Assembly (NCBI GenBank): GCA_963815355.1
Contig: CAWFGJ010000006.1
Location: 62,001 to 126,000 of the forward strand
Length of the DNA: 64,000 nucleotides
Reading direction: 5' to 3'
From: JAPUEK01 sp963815355
GTDB taxonomy: Bacteria > Pseudomonadota > Alphaproteobacteria > Rhodobacterales > Rhodobacteraceae
In this document: positions 25,332 to 34,089 of the stretch, in pieces
Layout: each line of letters opens with the position of its first letter
How positions within the stretch are numbered: the stretch's first letter is position 1
The notes under the pieces: model-generated
Databases searched by the model: none
What the model saw: only the letters and a program-made list of their open reading frames with translations
What the model was told of the DNA's origin: nothing
Program-made: the position numbers and the translations under genes

Positions 25332-25648
25332 GTCACGATCCTTAACGGTCCGATCAAACTGGTTAACAAACTGGTCTGACTGGGATGTAGGTTTTCAAAA
25401 GGGTTTAGGCAAGGTTTGGGTCGGAAATATCAACGCGCTACGCGGCAAATTTAGCACAAAGACCGCCACAACCATAGCGTGATTCACTAGCGAAAAGGAT
25501 AGGATAGCGCCGTTCGGCGGAAATCCACCGTTGCGTGGCGGCCAAGCGCTGCGCGCGCACGGGCAAGGGGTGGGTAACCGACAAGGGCTAAGCCTTCGCC
25601 GTGGCGGCATGGACCGTCTGCACCAGCGGAATTAGGCGAGGGTTTTCG
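25332..25648. other. Divergent intergenic region between the CapD-like and beta-helix genes
   Basis: 317 bases without a convincing gene. The AT-richer half next to the CapD-like start contains a direct repeat AAACTGGT-TAAC-AAACTGGT (about 25356-25375) that could be a regulator site for the divergent promoters; the half next to the beta-helix gene is GC-rich. A GGCGAGGG ribosome site at 25635-25642 serves the gene at 25649. Confidence 0.5.
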
Positions 25649-27937
25649 ATGAACAAGGCAATTACCGAGGGGCTGGTCCTGATGCCGCCGATGTTTTCGG
25701 CCGGGCTGAACCTATGGTCGCGCGAAGACGGGCGGTCGGGTCAGGGATCGTATCTGGGGCAGGCGAATGCCGCCTATGTGCCGTCAGATCAGGATTTCGC
25801 GGGCTGTCTTGAGTTGCAAAAGACCCTCGCCACGCAAAAGCTGCGGTGTTTTCAGCAGATTCCGTTTCAGCCGGGGCTGTATTTGCGGGTGACGGCCAAG
25901 GTCAAGGCGATCAGCGGGGCACTGCCTTCGGTGCGGATCGCGGCCTATGCGGCGTCAAGCAACGGATCGAACGTTGCGGCGGCGGTGCAGGTCGGGCCTT
26001 CGGTGCCGCTGACCGCCTATGGGGCGGTGGTGACGGTCAGTGCCATCATCGGGTCGGGGAACCGGCAGGGGGTGGATATGGTCTGGGGCACGGCCCCGGT
26101 TTACGGCCATTTCGGGCTGGACCTGACCGGGGCCAATGGCGGCGTGGTGCGGATTGATGACATCACGATTGAGGATGTCACCTCGGTCTTTCATGTCGAG
26201 ATGTTCGATTGGGTGGATGTGCGCGACTTTGGCGCGCGCGGCGATGGCGTGACCGACGACACCGCCGCCTTCGACGCCGCCGACACCGCGGCGGCGGGCA
26301 AGCGGGTGGTGGTGTCGCCGGGCAATTACTACATCGGATCGAACCTGACCTTTGAGAACCCGGTCAGCTTTGAGGGCACGATCACCATGCCCGCCAACCA
26401 ACGGCTGGCCTGCACGCGGAATTTCGATCTGGACACCTATACCTCGGCCTTCGGGGGGGAGTTGGAGGGGTTCCGGCGCGGGTTGCAGGCGCTGTTCTTT
26501 TTCACCGACCATGTGGCGCTGGATCTGAACGGGCGGCGGGTGCAACTGGAAGCGCCGATTGATGTGGCGGGCCTGTGCGGACTGACCTATTTCGCCCAGC
26601 GCCGCCTGATCACCAACGGGCAGTTGACCGTTGCCCCCGGCACGGCGTGGAACACTGTCACGGTTACCTCGGTTGGCACCTATGCCACGGCGGCGGCCAC
26701 GACATTGACGGGTGTGACCAACGTCGCGGCCATTCCGGTCGGCGCGCGGGTCAGCGGCACCGGCGTCGGGCGCGAGGTATACGTGCTGTCCAAGAACGTC
26801 GCGGCGGGTAGTTTGCAGCTAAGCCAACCCCTGTGGGGCGGTTCCGGCACCCGCACCTTCACCTTTGAGCGGTATCAATACATGCTCGATTTCTCGGGCT
26901 TTACTGGCGAGTTACACAAGTTCGAGATCACCGATGTTGAGTTTTCCTGCAGCAGCGAGGCCAGCGGCATTCTGCTTGCGCCCGGCGGGTCGGTGTTTTG
27001 CCTGACCAACTGCACGATCAACACGCCCAAGGACCGGGCGATGACCTCTTTCGGCTTTGGCTGTCAGGGCATGCAGATCGACAACTGCCAGTTCCTGTCG
27101 CGGGAGTTTTCGGTGGCGGCCCAGAACCGCACCACAGTGGCGTTCAACATCAACGGCAACAATTCCAAGATCCGCAACAACCGCGCCACGCGCTTTGCCC
27201 ATTTCGCGGTGCTGGCGGGGACCGGGAATATCGTGTCGGGCAACCATTTCTTTCAGGGCGACACGCAGGAAAACGGGCTGCGCCGTGCGGGGATCGTGTT
27301 CACCAAGACCAACCCGCAGGGGTTTTTCGTGGGCAACTACGTGGACAACTGTTTTCTGGAGATCACCAACGAACATGACGAGGCGCCGGATTTCAGCCAG
27401 GAATACTCTTTTGGCGGGCTGACGATCAGCGGCAACCTGTTTCTTGTGGCCAATACCGGGCCCGCGTTCCGGTTCATCGTGGTGACGCCGCGCGGGCCGG
27501 GGCATTATATCTCGGGCCTGTCGGTGACCAACAACGTCTTCCGCGCGTCTTCCGGCAGCATTGACCGGGTGGAGATGATCGACACCACCACAGCGACGCT
27601 GAGCTTTGTCAGTTTCCGCAACATCACCTTCAGCGACAACACCTACAACGGCGTGAACCAGCCGACGGTCAGCCCGCTGATGATAGAGCATGTGCAAAAC
27701 ACCGCCGCAGATACCTGGGTGGTCGATGGATCGGCGTTCCTGCCCTTTGGGTCGCGGGCGCGGAATGTGACGGGCGTGGTGCTGGAGGGCGCTGTCACCA
27801 ACGCCAGCAACGTCACGCAATGGGTGCAGCCCTATGTGCTGGTGGAAACCGGGGGCGGGTCGCAGGTGCAACTGAAATGGCCGTCCGCGGTGAAGGGCAA
27901 GGCGCAGTTGACGATCCGCTGCGATAATCCGGTGTAA
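25649..27937 (+). CDS. Large right-handed beta-helix protein (pectate-lyase-3 domain) in the polysaccharide locus
   Basis: A 762-residue protein. The N-terminal ~185 residues look like a beta-sandwich carbohydrate-binding module (GLYLRVTAKVKAI, then FGLDLTGANGGVVRIDDITI). A Pectate_lyase_3 start follows (VRDFGARGDGVTDDTAAF, near residue 190), and the rest is a run of short repeated beta-helix coils (CQFLSREFSVAAQN, VSGNHFFQGD, ISGNLFLVANT, SFRNITFSDNTYNG). No signal peptide is visible. It could be an exopolysaccharide-modifying lyase, hydrolase or epimerase, or a surface adhesin; phage tailspikes share the fold but no phage genes are nearby. It is divergent from the CapD-like gene. No secure catalytic residues can be pointed to. 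Confidence 0.75.
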   Translation: MNKAITEGLVLMPPMFSAGLNLWSREDGRSGQGSYLGQANAAYVPSDQDFAGCLELQKTLATQKLRCFQQIPFQPGLYLRVTAKVKAISGALPSVRIAAYAASSNGSNVAAAVQVGPSVPLTAYGAVVTVSAIIGSGNRQGVDMVWGTAPVYGHFGLDLTGANGGVVRIDDITIEDVTSVFHVEMFDWVDVRDFGARGDGVTDDTAAFDAADTAAAGKRVVVSPGNYYIGSNLTFENPVSFEGTITMPANQRLACTRNFDLDTYTSAFGGELEGFRRGLQALFFFTDHVALDLNGRRVQLEAPIDVAGLCGLTYFAQRRLITNGQLTVAPGTAWNTVTVTSVGTYATAAATTLTGVTNVAAIPVGARVSGTGVGREVYVLSKNVAAGSLQLSQPLWGGSGTRTFTFERYQYMLDFSGFTGELHKFEITDVEFSCSSEASGILLAPGGSVFCLTNCTINTPKDRAMTSFGFGCQGMQIDNCQFLSREFSVAAQNRTTVAFNINGNNSKIRNNRATRFAHFAVLAGTGNIVSGNHFFQGDTQENGLRRAGIVFTKTNPQGFFVGNYVDNCFLEITNEHDEAPDFSQEYSFGGLTISGNLFLVANTGPAFRFIVVTPRGPGHYISGLSVTNNVFRASSGSIDRVEMIDTTTATLSFVSFRNITFSDNTYNGVNQPTVSPLMIEHVQNTAADTWVVDGSAFLPFGSRARNVTGVVLEGAVTNASNVTQWVQPYVLVETGGGSQVQLKWPSAVKGKAQLTIRCDNPV

Positions 27938-28042
27938 GCGTCGCTTGGTCTGGCGGCCTTGGCCCCCCGGTTTGTGCCGGGGGGCTTTGCGTTATGGTGG
28001 ACAGGGCGCGGATTTTGGGGGGATAGTTTGCCCGGCGGTAAA

Positions 28043-28053
28043 GGGGGGGGGGG
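28043..28053 (+). repeat. G11 homopolymer at the ribosome site of the YdeI-like gene
   Basis: Eleven consecutive G residues end 3 bases before the ATG at 28057, occupying the place of a Shine-Dalgarno site. Such a run is prone to length change and to sequencing error. Confidence 0.7.
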
Positions 28054-28056
28054 CGC

Positions 28057-28644
28057 ATGGCGGTGGATGCAGCACGGGTTGAGGCGTTCTATAACGGTGC
28101 CAGGCAATGGCGGGCCGAGATGGCGGCCTTTCGCGCGATCTTGCAGGCCAGCCCTTTGACCGAAGAATTCAAGTGGCGCGCGCCGTGTTACACCTTTGAG
28201 GGGGCGAATGTGGCCACGGTCTGGGGGCTGAAGGGCTTTTGCGGCCTGTCGTTTTTCAAGGGGGTTTTGCTGAAGGACGCGGCGGGGTTGCTGGTGGCGC
28301 CGGGCGATAACTCGCGTTCGGTGCGGATGTTCACCGCCACCGATCCGGGCCAGATCGCGGCGGCGCAGGCGGCTTTGGCCGGTTATGTGCTGGAGGCGAT
28401 TGCGGTTGAGCGGGCCGGCAAGAAGGTGGTCTTTGCCAAGGATGATCTGGACGGCCCGCCCGAACTGGAGGCCGCTTTGGCCGCCGATGCGGCGTTGCGC
28501 GCGGCCTTTGACGCGCTGACACCGGGGCGGCAGCGGGGTTATCGGTTGCTGTTCAGCGGGGCCAAGCAGGCGGCGACGCGGGCGGCACGGATTGCCAAGG
28601 CGCGTCCGCGCATCCTTGACGGCAAGGGGATGCACGACCGTTAA
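28057..28644 (+). CDS. YdeI/OmpD-associated family protein with DUF1801-like domain
   Basis: A 195-residue soluble protein. The N-terminal DUF1801-like domain has EEFKWRAPCYTFEGANV and GFCGLSFFKGVLL; the C-terminal part has the family ending DALTPGRQRGYRL, then FSGAKQAATRAARI and KARPRILDGKGM. The family is widespread, with suggested roles in iron handling or stress; no catalytic function is established. Its TAA stop (28642-28644) overlaps the TTA of the convergent HugZ-like gene by two bases. The only ribosome site in front is a homopolymer of G. Confidence 0.85.
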   Translation: MAVDAARVEAFYNGARQWRAEMAAFRAILQASPLTEEFKWRAPCYTFEGANVATVWGLKGFCGLSFFKGVLLKDAAGLLVAPGDNSRSVRMFTATDPGQIAAAQAALAGYVLEAIAVERAGKKVVFAKDDLDGPPELEAALAADAALRAAFDALTPGRQRGYRLLFSGAKQAATRAARIAKARPRILDGKGMHDR

Positions 28645-29189
28645 GGCGCGAGGTCGGGGGGTGCAAGGTCGGGGGGGACAAGGTCGGGGGGGACAAGGTC
28701 GGGGGGGGCGAGGCGGAAGGCGCGGGCGAACCCCCCGTTCAACAGCGCCTCGACCGGGTGCAGGCGCACAAAGGCAAAATCGGGGAAATCGACGTAGAGC
28801 GTGGTTTTCGGATGGCCGCGCAACCATGCAGCGCGCAGGGCCGGGCGGGCGGGATCATCGGCGGCGACAAACTGCGCGCGCGCCCGGATCATCAGGCGTG
28901 GATGGGTCAGCGGATCGCCGCGCGCGCCCACCTCTCCCACCATGACCGCGCAGGCGGGATTGGCGCGCAGGGCGGCGGTATGGGGGGCAAGCGCCGAGAT
29001 CAGCGTGACCGGGCCGCCATCCAGCCAGCCAAAGGCGATGCGGCTGATCCCCGGCGTGCCGTCTTGCGGGGTGAGGTAAGAGAGGGCGGCATGGGTCGCC
29101 TGTGAAAGCAGGTCGTGGGCCTGCGCGCGCGCCCCGGCATCAACGGGGGCCACAGGGTCGCGGGGCGGGTCTTGGGTGGGGCGGATCAT
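28641..29189 (-). CDS. Pyridoxamine 5'-phosphate oxidase-family protein (HugZ-like) with repeat tail
   Basis: A 182-residue split-barrel flavin/heme-binding family protein: AALSYLTPQDGTPGISRIAF, then HPRLMIRARAQFVAAD and the TTLYVDFPDFAFVRL strand that marks HugZ/PNPOx-like proteins. It probably handles heme or a flavin substrate; the His-rich C-terminal heme-oxygenase extension of full HugZ is missing. Instead the last residues are a repeated PPDLVPPDLAP tail coded by four 15-base DNA units, which look like an expanded end rather than a functional domain. It is convergent with the YdeI-like gene, the two stops overlapping. Confidence 0.8.
   Translation of the reverse strand: MIRPTQDPPRDPVAPVDAGARAQAHDLLSQATHAALSYLTPQDGTPGISRIAFGWLDGGPVTLISALAPHTAALRANPACAVMVGEVGARGDPLTHPRLMIRARAQFVAADDPARPALRAAWLRGHPKTTLYVDFPDFAFVRLHPVEALLNGGFARAFRLAPPDLVPPDLVPPDLAPPDLAP
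28651..28710 (-). repeat. Four 15-base tandem units encoding the PPDLx tail
   Basis: Units of AGGTCGGGGG followed by five variable bases repeat four times head to tail at the 3' end of the HugZ-like gene. Each unit is five codons, so copy number changes keep frame and only alter the PPDLV/PPDLA tail length. Confidence 0.8.
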
Positions 29190-29315
29190 GCGGCGACCTT
29201 CGCGGCGGTTCGGTGGAGACGGTTGACAAGCGCGGGGGCAGAGCGTTTGCTGACAGGGATTTCAAGCAGATGCCGATATTTCCGGCGCCCTTTTACCTAA
29301 CATCCCGTGCCCCCA

Positions 29316-30962
29316 ATGGTCCAGCCGAACCCCAACCCGACGGATACGTCGGAGTTTTTGCCCAAACTCATCACCATTTTCCGCGAAGGCTACCGCCCCG
29401 CCGATCTGCGCGCCGATGTCATGGCCGGGCTGACGGTGGCGATTGTCGCGCTGCCCTTGTCGATGGCGATTGCGATTGCCTCGGGCGTTGGGCCAGAGCG
29501 CGGATTGTTCACCGCGATCATCGGCGGGTTCTTGGTGTCGGCCCTTGGCGGATCGCGCTATCAGATCGGCGGCCCGGCGGGGGCGTTCATCGTGCTGGTG
29601 GCGGCCTGTGTGGCGCAGATCGGGCTTTCAGGCCTGTTGCTGGCGGTGCTGCTGTCGGGCGTATTTCTGGTGGTTCTGGCGCTGTTGCGGGCGGGTAGCT
29701 ATGTGCGGTTCATCCCCTACCCGGTGACGGTGGGCTTTACCGCGGGGATCGCGGTGATCATCTTTTCCAGCCAGATCAAAGACCTGTTCGGGCTGACGCT
29801 AAGCGGGGCAGAACCGGGGCCGGTGGTGGACAAGCTGCGCGCGCTGGCGGGGGCAGCGGGAACGGTGAACCTTGCGGCCTTTGGTGTGGCGGCGGGCACG
29901 ATTGCGTTGATCGTCGGGATCAAGCGGCTGGCGCCGCGCGCGCCGAACCTGTTGCTGGCGGTGGTGGCTGCGGCCCTCGTGGCGGGGTTGGGGCATCTGC
30001 CGGTCGAGACGATCGCCAGCCGCTTTGGCGCCTTGCCCCGCGTGCCCCCCGCGCCCAGTTTGCCGCCGCTGAACCTTGCAGCCCTGCAGGCGGCCCTGCC
30101 CTATGCGCTGAGCTTTACGCTGCTGGGGGCGATTGAATTGCTGCTGTCGGCGGTGGTGGCGGATGGGATGTCGGGGCGCAGGCACCGGCCCAATGCCGAA
30201 TTGCTGGCGCAGGGTGTGGCCAACATCGGGTCTGCCCTGTTCGGCGGGATTTGCGTTACCGGGACCATTGCGCGCACGGCGACCAATGTGCGGGCCGGAT
30301 CGCGGGGGCCGATCTCGGGCATGTTGCACGCGGTGTTTGTGTTGCTGTTCCTGCTGATTGCGGCCCCCTTGGCGGGGTATATCCCCTTGGCGGCGCTGGC
30401 GGCGGTTCTGGCCATTGTGGCGTGGAATATGGTGGAGAAAGAGGCGCTGTGGCAGTTGCTGCGCGCCTCACGCGCCGATGCGGTGGTCTTGCTGGTGACG
30501 CTGCTGCTGGTGGTGTTCCGCGATCTGTCCGAGGGGATCGTGGTGGGCTTTGCCTTGGGCGGGGTGGTGTTCATCCACCGCATGTCGGCGGCGACAACCA
30601 TTGACCGCGCGGACGAGGTCGGAACGGCGCCCGGTGATCCGGTGGTGTTTCACCTGCACGGGCCGTGGTTTTTCGGCGCGGCGGCGCGGTTGGGAGCGTT
30701 ACTGGATCAGGTCGCAGAAGAGCCGCGCGGCTTTATCGTCGATTTCGCCGATGTGCCGTTCATTGACAGCTCGGGCGCCCATGCGTTGCAGTTGATGGCG
30801 CAAAAACTGGCGCGGCGCGGGGGGCGGCTGGTCGTGACCGGCGCACAGCCCGACCTGCGGGAAACCTTGCAGGCGGCGGGGCTGGAGGCGCCTTTGGTGC
30901 GGTTCCTGCCGGACCTTGCGGCGGCACGCGCGGCCTTGGCAGAGCCAGCCGAATCAGTCTGA
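29316..30962 (+). CDS. SulP-family anion transporter with STAS domain
   Basis: A 548-residue inner-membrane transporter. Membrane segments fill roughly residues 30-430, with the SulP signature near the start (VAIVALPLSMAIAIASGVGPERGLFTA in pieces) and YQIGGPAGAFIVLVAACV. A C-terminal cytoplasmic STAS domain carries FADVPFIDSSGAHALQL. It likely imports sulfate, bicarbonate or a dicarboxylate by proton or sodium symport; the substrate is not readable. The ATG at 29316 is used; a GTG nine bases upstream is possible, as neither has a clear ribosome site. Confidence 0.9.
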   Translation: MVQPNPNPTDTSEFLPKLITIFREGYRPADLRADVMAGLTVAIVALPLSMAIAIASGVGPERGLFTAIIGGFLVSALGGSRYQIGGPAGAFIVLVAACVAQIGLSGLLLAVLLSGVFLVVLALLRAGSYVRFIPYPVTVGFTAGIAVIIFSSQIKDLFGLTLSGAEPGPVVDKLRALAGAAGTVNLAAFGVAAGTIALIVGIKRLAPRAPNLLLAVVAAALVAGLGHLPVETIASRFGALPRVPPAPSLPPLNLAALQAALPYALSFTLLGAIELLLSAVVADGMSGRRHRPNAELLAQGVANIGSALFGGICVTGTIARTATNVRAGSRGPISGMLHAVFVLLFLLIAAPLAGYIPLAALAAVLAIVAWNMVEKEALWQLLRASRADAVVLLVTLLLVVFRDLSEGIVVGFALGGVVFIHRMSAATTIDRADEVGTAPGDPVVFHLHGPWFFGAAARLGALLDQVAEEPRGFIVDFADVPFIDSSGAHALQLMAQKLARRGGRLVVTGAQPDLRETLQAAGLEAPLVRFLPDLAAARAALAEPAESV

Positions 30963-31294
30963 GCCAAACGGGGCGGGCGGGGCGGCGCGGGGCAGGTCCG
31001 CGCCCCACGCATCCCGAGGGTTGCGCCGGCCAACGGCCCGGCGTCCGGTCCGCGCCCGGCCCCAAGCGGCGCCCTGCCCGATCACGAATACGTCAAATCA
31101 TTGTCAATTTTCTGACACTTTACAAAATACACGGCATCCTCTGTCAATAAATTTACAGAAAAACCCTATCTTCAAAAAGAGTTACCATTTTTTTTACAAA
31201 TACGTTATTCTCCCGTTTAACGGGGGAGCCCTGCAACATTTGCAGGCCGTGCAGCGGTCATATTGATGGGGCCGCGGGACAGAAGGAGGAATTC
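30963..31294. other. Promoter region of acs, 332 bases
   Basis: The first ~120 bases are very GC-rich and form several possible hairpins after the SulP gene. From about 31085 the sequence turns AT-rich and contains TGTCA-N6-TGACA (31102-31117), the palindrome CCCGTTTAACGGG (31212-31224) and CCTGCA-N5-TGCAGG (31230-31246), then AAGGAGG before the acs start. No gene fits here. The repeats are candidate control sites for acetate-responsive expression. Confidence 0.5.
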
Positions 31295-33259
31295 ATGACC
31301 GGAACCGTGCAGACCGCAGGGCTATACGCAGCGTCAAAGGAATTTGTCGCGGCAGCGCATGTTGATGCCGAGGGATACGCCAAGCTTTATGCGGACTCGA
31401 TGGCCGATCCGGCCAAGTTCTGGGGTGATCAGGGCAAGCGGCTGGACTGGATTCAAGACTATCGCACCGTCAAGAACACCGACTTCACGCTGGGCAAGGT
31501 TTCGATCAAGTGGTTTGAGGACGGCACGCTGAACGTCAGCGCCAATTGCATCGACCGCCATATGATCGACCGCGCCCAGCAGACCGCGATCATCTGGGAG
31601 CCGGATGATCCCAAGACCCCGGCCCGCCATATCACCTATGCCGAGTTGCTGGAAAAAACCTGCCGCATGGCCAATGTGCTGAAGGCTTACGGCGTCGGGC
31701 ATGGCGACCGGGTGGTTCTGTATATGCCGATGATCCCCGAGGCCGCGTTTGCGATGCTGGCTTGTGCGCGGATCGGGGCCATTCATTCGGTGGTGTTCGG
31801 GGGCTTTTCGCCCGACGCGCTGGCCAACCGCATCAACGACAGCGAGGCCAAGGTGGTGATCACCGCCGACTACGGCCCGCGTGGCGGCAAGAAGACCCCG
31901 CTTAAGGGCAACACCGATGCGGCCTTGCTGCATTGCGACGACCGGGTGAAATGCCTTGTGGTCAAGCACACCGGCGATCAGACCTCTTGGACCGACGGGC
32001 GCGATGTGGACCTGCTGGCCGAGATGGACGCCGCCAAGCCTTATTGCCCCTATGTGGCGGTCAGTGCCGAAGACCCGCTGTTCATCCTGTATACCTCGGG
32101 CTCGACCGGCAAGCCGAAGGGCGTGGTTCACACCTCGGGCGGCTATCTGGTTTACGCGGCCTACACCCATCAGATGACCTTTGATTACCATGACGGCGAT
32201 GTGTTCTGGTGCACGGCGGATGTGGGTTGGGTGACCGGACACAGCTATATCGTCTATGGTCCGTTGGCCAATGGGGCCACCACGATCATGTTCGAAGGCG
32301 TGCCGACCTTTCCGGACGCAGGCCGTTTCTGGGAGGTGTGCGCCAAGCACAAGGTCAGCCAGTTCTATACCGCGCCGACCGCGATCCGCAGCCTGATGGG
32401 GCTGGGCACCGAGTGGGTTGAAAAGCACGACCTGTCCAGCCTGAAGCTGCTGGGCTCGGTCGGTGAGCCGATCAACCCCGAGGCGTGGAACTGGTATAAC
32501 ACCCATGTCGGCAAGGGCCGTTGCCCGATCGTCGATACGTTCTGGCAGACCGAAACCGGCGGCCACCTGATCACGCCGCTGCCGGGGGCGATCCCGCAAA
32601 AGCCCGGCTCGGCCACCCTGCCCTTCTTTGGCGTAAAGCCCGTCATTCTGGACCCGGCCAATGCCCATGTTCAGGACGCGACCGAGGCCGATGGCGTGTT
32701 GTGCATCGCCGACAGCTGGCCGGGGCAGATGCGCACCCTTTGGGGCGATCATGCGCGGTTTGAAGAGGCGTATTTCAGCCAATACCCCGGTTACTATTTT
32801 ACCGGCGACGGCTGCCGCCGCGACAAGGACGGCTATTACTGGATCACCGGGCGCGTTGATGACGTGATCAACGTGTCGGGCCACCGGATGGGCACGGCGG
32901 AGGTGGAAAGCGCACTGGTCGCCCACCCCAAAGTCGCTGAAAGCGCGGTGGTCGGCTATCCGCATGACATCAAGGGTCAGGGCATCTACGCCTATGTCAC
33001 CTTGATGAAAGGCGAAGTGCCCAGCGACGAGTTGCGCAAGGAACTGGTCAAATGGGTCCGCACCGAGATTGGCCCGATCGCCAGCCCCGATCTGATCCAA
33101 TGGGCCCCCGGCCTGCCGAAGACCCGTTCGGGCAAGATCATGCGCCGTATTCTGCGCAAGATCGCCGAGAATGACTTTGGCGCTTTGGGCGACACCTCGA
33201 CGCTTGCCGACCCGTCGGTGGTCGATGATCTGATCGCCAACCGCATGAACAAGGCCTGA
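31295..33259 (+). CDS. acs: Acetyl-CoA synthetase (acetate-CoA ligase)
   Basis: A 654-residue AMP-forming ligase. The P-loop-like motif LFILYTSGSTGKPKGVVHT, the adenylate-site ADVGWVTGHSYIVYGPL, DTFWQTETGGH and the C-terminal catalytic lysine segment LPKTRSGKIMRRILRK are all present. It activates acetate to acetyl-CoA for the TCA cycle and anabolism; the lysine in RSGK is the usual site of regulatory acetylation. It has a good AAGGAGG site. adk starts 3 bases after its stop, and an MHS-type transporter follows, so acetate or related carboxylate uptake and activation may be linked. Confidence 0.96.
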   Translation: MTGTVQTAGLYAASKEFVAAAHVDAEGYAKLYADSMADPAKFWGDQGKRLDWIQDYRTVKNTDFTLGKVSIKWFEDGTLNVSANCIDRHMIDRAQQTAIIWEPDDPKTPARHITYAELLEKTCRMANVLKAYGVGHGDRVVLYMPMIPEAAFAMLACARIGAIHSVVFGGFSPDALANRINDSEAKVVITADYGPRGGKKTPLKGNTDAALLHCDDRVKCLVVKHTGDQTSWTDGRDVDLLAEMDAAKPYCPYVAVSAEDPLFILYTSGSTGKPKGVVHTSGGYLVYAAYTHQMTFDYHDGDVFWCTADVGWVTGHSYIVYGPLANGATTIMFEGVPTFPDAGRFWEVCAKHKVSQFYTAPTAIRSLMGLGTEWVEKHDLSSLKLLGSVGEPINPEAWNWYNTHVGKGRCPIVDTFWQTETGGHLITPLPGAIPQKPGSATLPFFGVKPVILDPANAHVQDATEADGVLCIADSWPGQMRTLWGDHARFEEAYFSQYPGYYFTGDGCRRDKDGYYWITGRVDDVINVSGHRMGTAEVESALVAHPKVAESAVVGYPHDIKGQGIYAYVTLMKGEVPSDELRKELVKWVRTEIGPIASPDLIQWAPGLPKTRSGKIMRRILRKIAENDFGALGDTSTLADPSVVDDLIANRMNKA

Positions 33260-33262
33260 GCG

Positions 33263-33925
33263 ATGAGCCCGGTTCTGATCCTTCTTGGACCGCCCGGCGC
33301 GGGAAAAGGCACCCAGGCGCGGATGCTGGAAGAAGATTTCGGTCTGATCCAGTTGTCGACCGGTGATCTGTTGCGCGCCGCGGTGGCGGCGGGCACCAGT
33401 GCGGGCAAGCAGGCCCGCGCGGTGATGGAAGCCGGTGGGCTGGTGTCGGATGCCATCGTGCTGGCGATCCTGAAGGATCGCATGGCGCAACCCGATACCG
33501 CCCGTGGCATCATACTTGACGGATTCCCGCGCACCGCCATTCAGGCGGCGGCGCTGGATGATCTGCTGGCCGAAAGCGGCCAGACGGTGACGGCCGCGAT
33601 CAGCCTTGAGGTTGACGACGAGGCAATGGTGGGCCGTGTGGCGGGCCGCTTTACCTGCGCGTCGTGCGGCGAAGGGTACCATGACGAATTCAAAGCCCCG
33701 CATCAGGCGGGGGTTTGCGACAAATGCGGCGGTACGGCGTTCAAGCGCCGGGCCGACGACAATGCCGAGACGGTGCGCGAGCGGCTGAAAGCCTATCACG
33801 CCCAGACGGCTCCGCTGATTGCCTATTACGCGGACAAGGGAGTTCTGGAGACGGTCGACGCGATGGGGTCCATCGCCGAAATCCGCTCTGCCCTTGGCCA
33901 GATCGTGGCAGGCGTGGCGGCCTGA
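33263..33925 (+). CDS. adk: Adenylate kinase, zinc-LID form
   Basis: A 220-residue kinase of the long type. The P-loop GPPGAGKGTQ is at residues 9-18, the DGFPRT motif near residue 86, and the LID domain carries four cysteines (Cys132, Cys135, Cys152, Cys155) in a zinc-binding CASC/CDKC arrangement. It equilibrates AMP + ATP with 2 ADP. It follows acs by 3 bases; the pairing is sensible because Acs produces AMP, which adenylate kinase recycles. A long inverted repeat follows the stop codon. Confidence 0.95.
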   Translation: MSPVLILLGPPGAGKGTQARMLEEDFGLIQLSTGDLLRAAVAAGTSAGKQARAVMEAGGLVSDAIVLAILKDRMAQPDTARGIILDGFPRTAIQAAALDDLLAESGQTVTAAISLEVDDEAMVGRVAGRFTCASCGEGYHDEFKAPHQAGVCDKCGGTAFKRRADDNAETVRERLKAYHAQTAPLIAYYADKGVLETVDAMGSIAEIRSALGQIVAGVAA

Positions 33926-33945
33926 GAGGGAGGCCCGGTGCCCGC

Positions 33946-33985
33946 AAGGGCCACGGGAACGCAAGACCGGATACACGTGGCCCTT
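33946..33985. promoter_or_regulatory. Long inverted repeat between adk and the MHS transporter gene
   Basis: Perfect 10-base arms AAGGGCCACG/CGTGGCCCTT separated by 20 bases, 20 bases after the adk stop and 105 bases before the next start. There is no T-run after it. It could be an RNA processing or partial termination point inside the acs-adk-transporter transcript, or an operator for the transporter. Confidence 0.4.
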
Positions 33986-34089
33986 GGGCCCTGACCTTGC
34001 CTCGGCAGGGGAAGGCACGGGACCAGTCGCGTCGTTTCGGGCAGTGGGACAGGGAACCGGCACAGGCCGGACAACAAGGGAGGCCAGAC

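Noticed and set aside
25649..27937. The beta-helix protein as a phage tailspike and the region as a prophage remnant
   Set aside because: No capsid, portal, terminase, integrase or attachment sites are nearby and the neighbours are polysaccharide genes.
28651..28710. A short CRISPR-like array
   Set aside because: The 15-base units have no spacers and are in-frame coding repeats.
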